From Actinomycetales bacterium (lineage in GTDB: Bacteria > Actinomycetota > Actinomycetes > Actinomycetales > Actinomycetaceae), in contig JAATFD010000053.1 of assembly GCA_015655375.1 (NCBI GenBank), positions 1 through 64,000 on the forward strand: a DNA stretch of 64,000 bases, given 5' to 3'. Shown in pieces: positions 28,058 through 37,088 of this stretch. The translations under genes and the position numbers were made by a program. A model generated the notes under the pieces. That model was given only the letters and a program-made list of their open reading frames with translations. It searched no databases and was not told where the DNA came from. Numbering within the stretch: the first letter of the stretch is position 1; every line of letters begins with the position of its first letter.

Positions 28058-28915
28058 ATGAACCCACCGACCGCTGCCACGGCCACCATCGCCTTGCTGC
28101 GTGAGACCGCGAAGGACCCGTCCTCGCTCGGACGCGTCGCCTCGTACCTGTCGGAGTCCCCCTCGACCCATGCCACGGAGACGATCGGTCACATCGCCGA
28201 AGTGACCGGGACCTCCCCGGCCACGGTCACTCGTCTGGCCGGACGCCTCGGGCTCGGCGGTTACAAGGAGCTGCGCGTGGTACTGGCCGCTGCCGGTTCC
28301 GATCCCCTCTCCGATGCCGTCCTGCCCGGAATCTCCTGGTCCGACAGCCCCGAGGATCTGCTCCAGAAACTCGCCTCCCAGGAACGCCGGACCCTCAAGG
28401 AGTCAGCCCGGCTGATCGACGCCGCAGCACTCACCACCTGCGCCGCGCTGATCGCCAGCGCCCACCGTGTGATGGTCTTCGGCGTCGGCGCCTCCCGTCT
28501 GGTCGGCATGGACCTCGCCTCGAAGCTCGACCGCATCGGCGTCATCTCCCACGTCTCCCCCGACCGGCATGACGCACTGGCGCTCGGTGCCGCCTTCACC
28601 GACAAGGACGCCGTCGTCCTCATCTCCAACTCGGGCACGACGATCGACGTCCTCGAGGTCGCCCGAGCGCTGCGCACCCACACCCCGACGGCCTGCCTCG
28701 TCTCTCGGTCGAAGAGCATGCTGGCGGACCTGTGCGACCCCGTCCTGCGCACCTCGCCCGGTCCGGAACAGGACATCCGACCAGGCGCGACCTCGTCGAG
28801 GATCGGGCAGATGTTCGCCTGCGATGCCCTCTCGATCGCCGTCATGCAGGCCCATCCCGCGAGATCGCGGACGCTGTTGGCCGCCACCCGCTCGTCCGTC
28901 GAGACCCTCCACTGA
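28058..28915 (+). CDS. murR: MurR/RpiR-family transcriptional regulator
   Basis: 285 residues from ATG 28058 (AGGAGGGCAGG directly upstream). N-terminal HTH_6 domain (ETIGHIAEVTGTSPATVTRLAGRLG, about residues 45-70) and a C-terminal SIS sugar-phosphate-binding domain with VMVFGVGASRLVG and VVLISNSGTTIDVLEVARAL. In other bacteria MurR responds to MurNAc-6-phosphate and controls murQP. It heads a four-gene co-directional set with murQ, murP and mupG, which supports that ligand here. Confidence 0.9.
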   Translation: MNPPTAATATIALLRETAKDPSSLGRVASYLSESPSTHATETIGHIAEVTGTSPATVTRLAGRLGLGGYKELRVVLAAAGSDPLSDAVLPGISWSDSPEDLLQKLASQERRTLKESARLIDAAALTTCAALIASAHRVMVFGVGASRLVGMDLASKLDRIGVISHVSPDRHDALALGAAFTDKDAVVLISNSGTTIDVLEVARALRTHTPTACLVSRSKSMLADLCDPVLRTSPGPEQDIRPGATSSRIGQMFACDALSIAVMQAHPARSRTLLAATRSSVETLH

Positions 28916-28927
28916 GGCAGGAACATC

Positions 28928-29902
28928 ATGACCACCATTCCCGATCCGCCCACCGGCCGGCCTGCCGCAGACGTCGCCCCCGATTCGATCGCCGTCCTGT
29001 CCACCGAGGTCGCCTCCGTGGAGTTCGCCGACCTCGATCAAATGGACGCCCTCGGCATCGTCACTGCGATGAACCGGCAGGACCGCACGGTCCCCGAGGC
29101 GATTGCCGCGCATCTGCCCGCCATCGCCGAGGCCGCAGAGACCGCGTACCGGTCCCTGCGGGCGGGTGGTCGTCTGATTGACGTCGGGTGCGGGACGGCC
29201 GGGCGCATGGGCGTCCTCGACGCCTCCGAATGCCCCCCGACCTTCGGCTCCGACCCCGCCTCCGTCCTCGGGATCATTGCCGGCGGGGACGTCGCGCTAC
29301 GCACCGCGGTCGAGGGCTCCGAGGACGACGAGGCCGCCGGGATCGCTGCCATGGACGAGGTCGGGGCCGGCCCCCACGACACCGTCGTGGGGATCGCCGC
29401 CTCCGGGCGGACGCCGTACACCGTCTCCGCCCTGGCCCGCGCCCGCGAGCGCGGTGCCCACACCATCGCGCTGGCCTGCACGATCGGATCTCCGCTGGCG
29501 GCGCAGGCCGACCTCGCCCTCGAGGTCGTCACCGGGCCCGAGGTCATCGCCGGATCGACTCGCCTGAAAGCCGGGACCGCGCAGAAGCTCGTCCTCAACA
29601 TGATCTCGAGCGCCGCGATGGTTCGCCTGGGCAAGACCTACGGGAACCGCATGGTCGACGTCCAGGCGACGAACGCGAAACTGCGCGCTCGAGCGATCTC
29701 CATCGTCGCCGACATCGCCGAGGTCGACCATCCCACCGCTCGCGACGCCCTCACCGAGGCCGACGGCCACGCCAAGACCGCCTGCCTGATGCTTCTCGCC
29801 CACTGCACCGTTGAGGAGGCTCATCGCCTCCTCGACCTCGCCGACGGGAATCTCCGCCGCGCGCTCACCTCCGCTCTCCCGCCCTCGCCCACTCATCACT
29901 GA
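28928..29902 (+). CDS. murQ: N-acetylmuramic acid 6-phosphate etherase
   Basis: Cleaves the lactyl ether of MurNAc-6-P to give GlcNAc-6-P and D-lactate. The 324-residue protein has the SIS-fold signature LIDVGCGTAGRMGVLDASE followed by CPPTFG, with the catalytic Glu in ASECPPT, and VVGIASGRTPY-type (VVGIAASGRTPYTV) and GSTRLKAGTAQKLVLNMIS motifs. KTYGNRMVDV near the C-terminus is diagnostic. AGGAA lies before the ATG. It sits 12 bp after murR and 11 bp before murP. Confidence 0.96.
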   Translation: MTTIPDPPTGRPAADVAPDSIAVLSTEVASVEFADLDQMDALGIVTAMNRQDRTVPEAIAAHLPAIAEAAETAYRSLRAGGRLIDVGCGTAGRMGVLDASECPPTFGSDPASVLGIIAGGDVALRTAVEGSEDDEAAGIAAMDEVGAGPHDTVVGIAASGRTPYTVSALARARERGAHTIALACTIGSPLAAQADLALEVVTGPEVIAGSTRLKAGTAQKLVLNMISSAAMVRLGKTYGNRMVDVQATNAKLRARAISIVADIAEVDHPTARDALTEADGHAKTACLMLLAHCTVEEAHRLLDLADGNLRRALTSALPPSPTHH

Positions 29903-29913
29903 AGGAGCCCACC

Positions 29914-31422
29914 ATGTCCGATGCACAGGACCTGGCCCGCGACATCGAAACGATGCTCGGCGGACCCGATAACATCGTCGATCTTGAGAACTGCATGACC
30001 CGGCTACGCGTCCGGGTCAGCGACGAATCGCGCGTCGACCTCTCTGGGCTGAAAGCCCGCAAAGGGGTCCTCGCCGTCACCGAACAGGGGGACAACCTCC
30101 AGGTCGTCCTCGGTCCCGGCCTCGTCGATCGCGTCGCCAAGGAAATGGGCGCTCCGACTCCGGCGCCGGTCGGCGCCCCCGCGACTGCCGCCTCCGGACT
30201 CGCTGCAGCTGACGGCGTCGACCTCGCCGCCCGCTCCGAGGCGGTCCATTCCGCGACCCGCGCAAAGCACGACAACTCGGCCTCGCGCCTGCTGCGCCGG
30301 ATCAGCGCGATCTTCGTCCCTCTGATTCCCGCCCTCATCGCGTGCGGCCTGATCGCCGGCATCAACGGCATCCTGACGAACCTCGTCGCCAACGGGACGG
30401 CGCCCGGCCTTGCCTCATTCCTTCCCCTGATCAACGCGCTGTCCGCCGGATTCCTCGCCGCGCTGCCGGTGTTCGTCGCGATGAACGCCGCGAAGGAGTT
30501 CGGTGGCACCCCGATCCTCGGTGGCGTCATCGGCGCCCTGATCATCTCCACGGCAGTCACCAAGGTCACCGTCCTCGGCATCACCCTGGCGGCCGGACAG
30601 GGCGGCGTCCTCGGCGCTCTGGCGGGCGGCATCCTCATCGCCTACATCGAGCGCTGGGCGAGATCATGGTGTCCCGACGTCATCGCCGTCATCGTCGTCC
30701 CCCTGGTCAGCGTGATCGTTGCCGGCCTGATCCAGATCGTCGTCATCATGACGGTCGCCGGATGGATCGCCACCGCGATCGGCACCTTCGTCACGTGGCT
30801 GCTCGTCCATGGCGGCCCGGTCGCCGGGTTCGTCCTCGGCGGCCTCTTCCTGCCGGTCGTCATGACCGGGATGCATCAGGCACTCACCCCGATCCACACA
30901 GCCCTCATCGAGCAGAACGGCATGACGATCCTCCTGCCCGTCCTCGCAATGGCCGGTGCCGGCCAAATCGGTGCCGTCCTGGCCCTGTGGCAGCGCTTCC
31001 GCTCGAACCACACCTTCACCCGCGCCATCAAGGGTGCTCTTCCCGCCGGATTCCTCGGCATCGGCGAGCCCCTGATCTACGGTGTCACGCTGCCCCTGGG
31101 CCGCCCGTTCATCACCGCCTGCGTCGGCGGCGCCTTCGGTGGCATGACCGTCGGGATCTTCGACGCCCTGGGCACGACGGTGGGCTCCGTCGCGATCGGC
31201 GCCTCCGACCTGTCGCTGTTCCCCCTGCTGACCGGTTCCCACGGGTTGGCGGGCGCGGCGCTCGGCTATGGCTGTGGCCTGCTGGTCGCCTACATCACGG
31301 GCTACCTCGCGACGCGCTTCTTCGGCGTCCCGGACTCCGTCGTCGACGAGGTCGCTTCCGCCTTCCCCGACACGGAGACCGTGGGTGTTCCCGTCGCGGC
31401 CGGAGCAGGCGCCCGCGCATGA
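29914..31422 (+). CDS. murP: PTS MurNAc-type transporter, EIIBC
   Basis: 502 residues. Residues 1-80 are an EIIB domain with the phospho-acceptor cysteine in ENCMTRLRVRV; a linker leads to an EIIC membrane domain from about residue 125 (RRISAIFVPLIPALIACGLI) with GIGEPLIYGVTLPLGRPF. There is no EIIA domain, so it must borrow a glucose-type EIIA from elsewhere, as MurP does in other species. It imports and phosphorylates MurNAc or MurNAc-GlcNAc. GAAGGAG precedes the ATG; its stop overlaps the mupG start (ATGA). Confidence 0.92.
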   Translation: MSDAQDLARDIETMLGGPDNIVDLENCMTRLRVRVSDESRVDLSGLKARKGVLAVTEQGDNLQVVLGPGLVDRVAKEMGAPTPAPVGAPATAASGLAAADGVDLAARSEAVHSATRAKHDNSASRLLRRISAIFVPLIPALIACGLIAGINGILTNLVANGTAPGLASFLPLINALSAGFLAALPVFVAMNAAKEFGGTPILGGVIGALIISTAVTKVTVLGITLAAGQGGVLGALAGGILIAYIERWARSWCPDVIAVIVVPLVSVIVAGLIQIVVIMTVAGWIATAIGTFVTWLLVHGGPVAGFVLGGLFLPVVMTGMHQALTPIHTALIEQNGMTILLPVLAMAGAGQIGAVLALWQRFRSNHTFTRAIKGALPAGFLGIGEPLIYGVTLPLGRPFITACVGGAFGGMTVGIFDALGTTVGSVAIGASDLSLFPLLTGSHGLAGAALGYGCGLLVAYITGYLATRFFGVPDSVVDEVASAFPDTETVGVPVAAGAGARA

Positions 31423-32501
31423 CAGCACTTGGGGTCAGCGCCTTCCTCTCGGAGATGGATCACTCTCGAGCCACCCTCGAGGTGGCCCACCAAGCGGGAG
31501 CGAGGACGGTCTTCACCTCGCTCCACATCCCCGAGGACAAACCCTCCGAGCTGTGGGACGTCGCCCGCACCCTCGGCGCGTGGGCGCGCGAACTGGGCCT
31601 CGGCCTCATCGCGGACGTCTCCCCGCGCATCCGTGCCTCCCTGGGTGAGGCCCCCTGGTCCGCACTCGCGGAGGTGGGCGTCTCCCGGGTCCGCCTGGAC
31701 GACGGGTACTCCCCCGCGACCATGGCGGAGATAGCGGATGTCCTCCCGATCGCTGTCAATGCGTCGACCGTCGATCCGGCCACCCTCGCCCGAGCGCTCG
31801 CGGCCGCCCCGATCGACCCGGTCCGCGACGGTGTACCGAGCGTCATTGCCCTTCACAACTACTATCCACGACGCTGGACCGGGTTGTCCCTGCACGTCGT
31901 GGCCGATTCCGTGCGAGAGTGGCACGAGGTCGGCCTCACGCTGGGAGCATTCGTCTCCGGCGACGATGTGCGGCGCGGTCCTCTGCGGGAGGGTCTGCCC
32001 ACCGTCGAGGACCTGCGCGACGCGGATCCCCTGGTCCAAATCCTCGCTCTCGAATCCGCGGGCTGCGACGACATCCTCGTTGGCGATCCAAGCATGCGCG
32101 CGGAGACCTGGGAGCGCGTGGGGGCGTATCTAAACGGTGGAGCGGTCGAGATCCCCGTGGTGCTGGCGTCCGGCCTGCCCGCCAACCTCGCCGTAGCGCT
32201 GCGCGAGGAGGACGTGACCCGCCCCGACGAGGCCGCTCACCTCGTGCGCTTCCAGGGGTCGCGGGCGCGAATGACGGGCATCGAATTGCCGACCGAGGGC
32301 GGGCAGGAGCGCCCTCGTGGATCCGTCACGATCGAGCTGGATGCCTCGGGGCGCTACCGGGGTGACCTCGCGTTGACCCGGACCGATCTGCCCGCCGACG
32401 AGCGGGTGGCTGTCATCGGGCATATGGCGCTGAGCAGCGACGGGCTGATCGACGTCATCGGCCCCTCACGCCCAGTGAGGCTACGCCCCGTCGAAGCGTG
32501 A
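31419..32501 (+). CDS. mupG: MupG-like 6-phospho-N-acetylmuramidase (DUF871)
   Basis: 360 residues from the ATG overlapping the murP stop. N-terminal TIM barrel: MTALGVSAFLSEMDHSRATL, RTVFTSLHIPED, LIADVSPRI, VNASTVDP, ALHNYYPRRWTGL; then a C-terminal cyclophilin-like beta domain. This is the DUF871 architecture; MupG in Staphylococcus cleaves MurNAc-6-P-GlcNAc to MurNAc-6-P and GlcNAc. Combined with murP and murQ it completes recycling of a peptidoglycan disaccharide. The symbol is given by family and context rather than proven activity. Confidence 0.85.
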   Translation: MTALGVSAFLSEMDHSRATLEVAHQAGARTVFTSLHIPEDKPSELWDVARTLGAWARELGLGLIADVSPRIRASLGEAPWSALAEVGVSRVRLDDGYSPATMAEIADVLPIAVNASTVDPATLARALAAAPIDPVRDGVPSVIALHNYYPRRWTGLSLHVVADSVREWHEVGLTLGAFVSGDDVRRGPLREGLPTVEDLRDADPLVQILALESAGCDDILVGDPSMRAETWERVGAYLNGGAVEIPVVLASGLPANLAVALREEDVTRPDEAAHLVRFQGSRARMTGIELPTEGGQERPRGSVTIELDASGRYRGDLALTRTDLPADERVAVIGHMALSSDGLIDVIGPSRPVRLRPVEA

Positions 32502-32576
32502 GAACCCCGGCCGTGTTCCCCCCAGGCACCCCGACTAATGCCTCGACGGGAGTGGCCATGGCGTCGAACTCCGATG

Positions 32577-32789
32577 TCAGGCTGCGGGCTCCGGGTCCAT
32601 GTCCTCGAGCGCGCCAACGACATCCTCGTGATGGTGGTGATGGCCGTGCCCACCACAGCCACACGACCCGCCGCCACACCCGCAGGTGTCGCCCGAGTTG
32701 CTGGAATCGCTGAGTTTCTGGGCGTCGACCAGTCGGAACATCTGGTGGGGCGCCTCGGGGGCTGCTGTGGATCGGATCTGCTCACTCAT
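32577..32789 (-). CDS. Cys/His-rich 70-residue protein
   Basis: A small cytoplasmic protein with no signal or membrane segment. Residues 36-54 hold four cysteines as CGC...CGC (C36, C38, C43, C45) and six histidines (H48, H50-H54), an obvious metal-binding tract, flanked by acidic tails (EDVVGALEDMDPEPAA). AAGGA is six bases before the ATG, which supports translation. I do not recognise a characterised family; a metal store, chaperone or sensor for zinc, copper or nickel is possible. Between mupG (convergent) and the RidA gene. Confidence 0.7.
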   Translation of the reverse strand: MSEQIRSTAAPEAPHQMFRLVDAQKLSDSSNSGDTCGCGGGSCGCGGHGHHHHHEDVVGALEDMDPEPAA

Positions 32790-32888
32790 CGCGTGTCCTT
32801 CACGTTGTGATACCGGGCGGGGGTACGTGTTCGGAGCCAGCTTACTGCCCGGCCCCGGGCTCGTCTCGTGCGGACCGGGCCACGTGAG

Positions 32889-33368
32889 TCACTTCCCGAT
32901 CAGTGAGACGTCGACCAGAGCGAACTCGGCCTCGACCTCGACGGGAGCGTCCAGAGGCAGCGCCGCCACGCCGACGGCCGACCGGATGTGCTGGTCACCG
33001 AAAATGTCTCCGAGCAGCTCCGAGGCACCGTTGATGACACCCGCCTGACCGGTGAATCCCGGCACCGACGACACGAATCCCGTCACCTTGATGACTCCAC
33101 CCAGTCGGTCGATGCCGCCGGCTGCGTCTGCCGCTGCCGCCACGGCATTGAGCGCGGCGATCCGCGCCGCGTCCTTCGCCGTCTCCGGGGGCGTTCCGCC
33201 CTCGCCCACGGGACCCGAGGCCGTCAACACTCCCTCGACGAAGGGCAGCTGACCGGAGGTCCGCACGACACCCCGGTCGACGCGCGCGGGAACATAGGCC
33301 GCGACCGGGGTCGCGACCGGCGGAAGTTCGAGGCCGAGGTCGGCCAGTCTCTGCGAGGGAGTGCTCAT
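32889..33368 (-). CDS. RidA-family (YjgF/UK114) protein
   Basis: 159 residues of the RidA fold. RTSGQLPFVEGVLTASGPVG, ARIAALNAVAAAADAAGG and LGGVIKVTGFVSSVPGF are the conserved stretches. Archetypal RidA hydrolyses reactive enamine/imine intermediates released by PLP enzymes, but the catalytic Arg of RidA proper (about position 105 in the C-R-E motif) is not evident; this looks like the longer RidA-like subgroup whose substrates are unknown. AAGGA precedes the ATG. Confidence 0.85.
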   Translation of the reverse strand: MSTPSQRLADLGLELPPVATPVAAYVPARVDRGVVRTSGQLPFVEGVLTASGPVGEGGTPPETAKDAARIAALNAVAAAADAAGGIDRLGGVIKVTGFVSSVPGFTGQAGVINGASELLGDIFGDQHIRSAVGVAALPLDAPVEVEAEFALVDVSLIGK

Positions 33369-33580
33369 CGGGGGATCCTTTCCGGAGGGGGCAATTCGAT
33401 GCTGCGCCCAGGACCACGGTAGTCAGTCGCGCGGCGAAGTCATGGCCCCAGCACACCGAGTGGGACAACCAGGTCACCGTCGTCACGTCGGTAGACCGTT
33501 CCAGACCGAACGATGACGCCCGGGCCAGCGGAGCGCTGGAGAGGAGCCTGATGGATTTCTCCGCCACCTTCCGCGAGTAC

Positions 33581-35410
33581 TCACCGTCGGCCACCACCCG
33601 AATTCCCACCGCCGCCCATCCCCGAGGTGCTGGCCTGTCCAGCCGTGGCGGTCATGGTGGAGCCGTTGACGTCGATCGTCACAGTCGCCCCATCGGTCAC
33701 ACCCGAACTGGAGAAGACGACGTTCGAAAAGGCCTTGGCGACGTCGAACGCGCCGAGCACGTTCCCGGAGGAATCCGAGATCGTCAGGGTCGATCCCGTG
33801 GATCCGGACACGCTGGCCTGCACCCAGCCTTGGCCGCCGGTCGAGGTCGGGGACTCCGCCATGCCCGAGGAGCCGGCAGCCAAGAGGGTTCCGCCGGTGA
33901 TCGCCAGCGTGCCGTTCGTGTCCAGGGCGCCGTTACCGTCGTTCGTCGGCCCCCACACGACGATCGTTCCCCCGGAGATCGTCGCATCACCGTTGGAGTC
34001 GATCCCATCTCCTCCGGCATCGACGGTCACGGTTCCGCCCGAGATGTTCAGCTGCTCACCCGAGTCCCCCATGCCTCCGCCTCCTCCTCCACCCATGCCC
34101 TGCTGGGTCTGCGCACTGGTGTCGGTGGAGTCCTCCGCCGTTGCGGCCAGACCCTCCTCTGCTGTGGTCGAACCGGAAGCGTTGATGCCATCGTCGGAAG
34201 AGGTGAGGTCCACCGTCCCTCCCGAGATCGTCACCAGCCCCGACTCAAGAGCCTCATTCGACTGCGAAACCGTGACGGTGGCCCCGTCCAGGACGGCGGC
34301 GACCTCGGCATGGACGCCGTCGTCGCCGGATCCGAGCGTCAGTGTGCCCGCGCTCAGGCGCAGCCCGCCGTCGGAGTGGATCGCATCATCGGCCGCATCC
34401 ACGGAGACCGTAGCGCCCTCGACGATGACGAAGGTCCCAGCCTTGATGCCCTTCGAAGCGTCATCCGCGGCCTCCGCGGTTCCCCCGCCCGAGGTCAGGG
34501 TGACGGTCCCGCCCGTGAGCACGGCATCGGTCTGGGCGGAGATGCCATCACCGTCCGAGGTCACGGTCACCGTCCCGCCCTTGATGTCAATGAATCCCTG
34601 GGTCGCGTCCTCGTCCTGATCGGACTTCAGGCCGTCGCCCCCGGACTCGACCGTCACGGTGCCGCCCGAGATCGTCAGCGAGTCCTTGCCCCGCAGACCG
34701 TCGTCGACGGCCGTGACGACGAGCGCGCCCGAGAGGATTCGAAGGTCATCCGTGGACGTGATCCCGTCATTGCCATTGCCCGAGACGGTCAAGGTGCCAT
34801 CGCCGGTGATCGTCAGATCGGCATCGGAGTAGATCGCCGCGTTGGCCTCGGCGCTGTCGTCATACGAAGACGTGTCGGAGACGGAGTTGTCCCCGCTCAA
34901 GGCGATCACGACGTCATCGGCACTGACCACTTCGATGGCCGCGCCCGCAGTGGTCGCAATCGTGGCGCCGTCAAGGATGACGACGACCTGGGCGTCCTCC
35001 CCTGCGTCGACGCTGAGTTGCCCGTCAAGCGAGCCGCCCAGGCGGTAGACGCCCGCAGCCGTGATCGAAACTGTCGAGCCCTCGATGCTCACGCCCTCCC
35101 CGTCCGAGGACGCGGTCGATCCCGACAGGGCGATCGATGTTGCCGTCGAGGCATCCCATTCATCGTCGTTCACTGTCGAGGCGTCGGTATTGGCCGCCAG
35201 GGCTTCCTCGGCCGTCGGCGGGTTGACGGTGTCGACAACCTCTCCCGTTGTGGAGGCGGCGTCGGAATCCGTGGTCGCGGACTCCGTGGCACTCGAACCC
35301 GCGCTCGCAGAGGACGCGGTCGAAGCGGCGTCTCCGGAGGTCTCACAGGCACCCAACGCCAGCGAGGCCGCTAGGAGCAGACCGGAGACCTTGAGGATGG
35401 ACATCTTCAC
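33581..35410 (-). CDS. Cthe_2159-like beta-helix lipoprotein (carbohydrate-binding)
   Basis: 609 residues from GTG 35410, with AAGGA nine bases upstream; ATG 35404 would leave it 15 away. Lipobox LALGAC with the lipid-anchored Cys at 22, a Ser/Thr/Ala-rich linker to about residue 75, then a long array of short beta-helix coils with recurring ISGGTVTV and DDGI motifs (for example DGISAQTDAVLTGGTVTLTSG), and a Gly-rich tail. The family binds polygalacturonate or cellulose-like polymers with calcium. It closes an operon with a VTC polyphosphate polymerase and a DUF4956 protein, an association seen in other bacteria. Surface-attached. Confidence 0.85.
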   Translation of the reverse strand: MKMSILKVSGLLLAASLALGACETSGDAASTASSASAGSSATESATTDSDAASTTGEVVDTVNPPTAEEALAANTDASTVNDDEWDASTATSIALSGSTASSDGEGVSIEGSTVSITAAGVYRLGGSLDGQLSVDAGEDAQVVVILDGATIATTAGAAIEVVSADDVVIALSGDNSVSDTSSYDDSAEANAAIYSDADLTITGDGTLTVSGNGNDGITSTDDLRILSGALVVTAVDDGLRGKDSLTISGGTVTVESGGDGLKSDQDEDATQGFIDIKGGTVTVTSDGDGISAQTDAVLTGGTVTLTSGGGTAEAADDASKGIKAGTFVIVEGATVSVDAADDAIHSDGGLRLSAGTLTLGSGDDGVHAEVAAVLDGATVTVSQSNEALESGLVTISGGTVDLTSSDDGINASGSTTAEEGLAATAEDSTDTSAQTQQGMGGGGGGGMGDSGEQLNISGGTVTVDAGGDGIDSNGDATISGGTIVVWGPTNDGNGALDTNGTLAITGGTLLAAGSSGMAESPTSTGGQGWVQASVSGSTGSTLTISDSSGNVLGAFDVAKAFSNVVFSSSGVTDGATVTIDVNGSTMTATAGQASTSGMGGGGNSGGGRR

Positions 35411-35469
35411 GAGTGGGATTCCTTTCGGCTGACGGGTCCGGGACCCGCGCGAGATACGGCAGCGTGCAG

Positions 35470-36315
35470 TCAGAAGCGCTCGCGCATGACCCGGACCCAC
35501 CGATTCGACGGCAGAGAAGGATCAAGCACGGCGAGTGCGGTCGCGAATTTCGATAGCCGTACCGGGCGGTGCCCGGCGGACCACAGGAGGCGGTCGAGGT
35601 GGGAGGGAGAGGACCCGGACTTGGTCTCGATGATCACCAGGTCCGGCCGCGAAAGCACCGATTCCTGCCCCTCACACGCTGTGCCGGGAACCGTGCGCCA
35701 CACGAGGTGGGAGTCGACGGTCGCGCGACCTCCCTCGTCCGGCATCAGCATCGCGGTTCGCGAGTACGACCCGCGCAACACTGGGGTCAAACTGGCGGCA
35801 GTCCCAGCGGATTGGCCGACACGGGCCAAGACACTCTCGAGCCAGACGAGGTCGGCACCAGACAGCACGTCGGGGTCCTCTTCGCGCGACAGGGGGTGCC
35901 CCGTGCGTTCCTTGACTGTGGTGCCACGCGGTCCGCGCGTCTTGACCTCGAGGAACGCCGTGCCCGAGTCGACGTAAGTGCGGGTGCGGACCTTGAACCG
36001 ACGCCTGCGTGGATGGGCCGTGGCCCGGAAACATTGGCGATCGGGGGTGTCGAAGTAGGTCGATCGGTAGGCCTGGGTCCGCACGCCACCCGTCTCCAGG
36101 ACTCGCGTATGGGAATCCACGCCGGAGAGAACCTCGGCAACCTGGGACCGATCCAGGACGTACTTGCGATCGACCCGCGTCATCAGGGCGGCGTGCTCCG
36201 TCATCTCCTCCAATGAGACCATCCCCAGGTCAGGAGGAACCAACGGATCCACCGAGGCCGGGCGCACCCGCGCCGCGCCGACTCCCGGCTCTTCGCCGCG
36301 GACCGAGGCCGCCAT
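35470..36315 (-). CDS. VTC-domain polyphosphate polymerase
   Basis: 281 residues from ATG 36315, one base after the DUF4956 stop (TGAGATG); the longer open frame is DUF4956 out of phase. VTC tunnel motifs are visible: RVDRKYVLD, AYRSTYFDTPD, the Arg/Lys-rich RRRRFKVRTRTYVDSG, AFLEVKTRGPRGTTVKER, VLRGSYSRTAML and VIIETKSG. These basic and acidic residues line the polyphosphate tunnel of yeast Vtc4. It lacks an SPX domain, as bacterial members do. It should make polyphosphate at the membrane with its DUF4956 partner. Confidence 0.85.
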   Translation of the reverse strand: MAASVRGEEPGVGAARVRPASVDPLVPPDLGMVSLEEMTEHAALMTRVDRKYVLDRSQVAEVLSGVDSHTRVLETGGVRTQAYRSTYFDTPDRQCFRATAHPRRRRFKVRTRTYVDSGTAFLEVKTRGPRGTTVKERTGHPLSREEDPDVLSGADLVWLESVLARVGQSAGTAASLTPVLRGSYSRTAMLMPDEGGRATVDSHLVWRTVPGTACEGQESVLSRPDLVIIETKSGSSPSHLDRLLWSAGHRPVRLSKFATALAVLDPSLPSNRWVRVMRERF

Positions 36316-36316
36316 C

Positions 36317-36979
36317 TCAGGCCACCTCCGCACGAGGCCGGGCTTCGCCGTGGCTGCGTGCCGGCGCATCGTCCTCGGCGATGGCGGAGATCCCCTCGCG
36401 TCCTCGTCCTTCGGAGCGGGGGCGGGTCCGGGCTCGACCCGCGCGGCGGAAGCGCACCTCGACGAGCGTGAGGTCGTTGACGAGGTCGAGCCTGACCACC
36501 GACACCCCCAGGATTGGAACACCGAGGAGAGCCTCAAGAGCCTCCCGGAGTTCCTCCGGATCGGCGATGGCTCGATCGAGCTGGACCTGCTGCGCGTCCA
36601 GCGATCCGAACAGTCGCGGGGAGTCCCCCACGGCCAACGCGGCGATGATGAGCACCATCAGGCCGGTCTCCCGCCATGACGGCGTAGACGTCATCCCCGC
36701 CAGCAGGCCGATGGTCAACGAGGCGAAGTAGTAGGCGACCTCGCGCTGGGAGATCTCCGAGGAGCGCAGGCGGATGATCGACAGGACGCCGAACAACCCC
36801 AGACCCAACCCCACCCCAACGGTGGACACGGTCAGCACGGACGACACCGCCAGCACACCGACATTGACGCCCAGGAACGCAGCGGTCAGGTCGGCTCGAT
36901 GATGTCGTGGGAGGTACAGACCGAAGACCAGGACCGCGATGGCAGCCAGGTCGATGAGGATCATCAGGACGGTGGTCAT
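36317..36979 (-). CDS. DUF4956 membrane protein, VTC partner
   Basis: 220 residues, about four helices in the first 120 (MILIDLAAIAVLVFGLYL and others) with the conserved cytoplasmic loop FGVLSIIRLRSSEISQREVAYYF, then a soluble ferredoxin-like part (GVSVVRLDLVNDLTLVEVRF) and a low-complexity Arg/Glu tail. Such proteins sit beside VTC-domain genes across bacteria and are presumed to anchor or channel the polymer. GGAAGG precedes the ATG. It heads the three-gene operon. Confidence 0.85.
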   Translation of the reverse strand: MTTVLMILIDLAAIAVLVFGLYLPRHHRADLTAAFLGVNVGVLAVSSVLTVSTVGVGLGLGLFGVLSIIRLRSSEISQREVAYYFASLTIGLLAGMTSTPSWRETGLMVLIIAALAVGDSPRLFGSLDAQQVQLDRAIADPEELREALEALLGVPILGVSVVRLDLVNDLTLVEVRFRRAGRARTRPRSEGRGREGISAIAEDDAPARSHGEARPRAEVA

Positions 36980-37088
36980 GGTGGGGCCTTCCGAGGGCGA
37001 AAGTTGACACTCTCATTCAGTCAGACCCACCTGTGGAGCGCCTGTGGCTCCCGTTAGCCCACCATTTGTCCGGTGTTCGCCTGCGGAG

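Noticed and set aside
30342-31418. Upstream extension of the mupG frame through murP
   Set aside because: Arg/His/Pro-rich translation is murP read out of phase; the DUF871 domain begins at ATG 31419.
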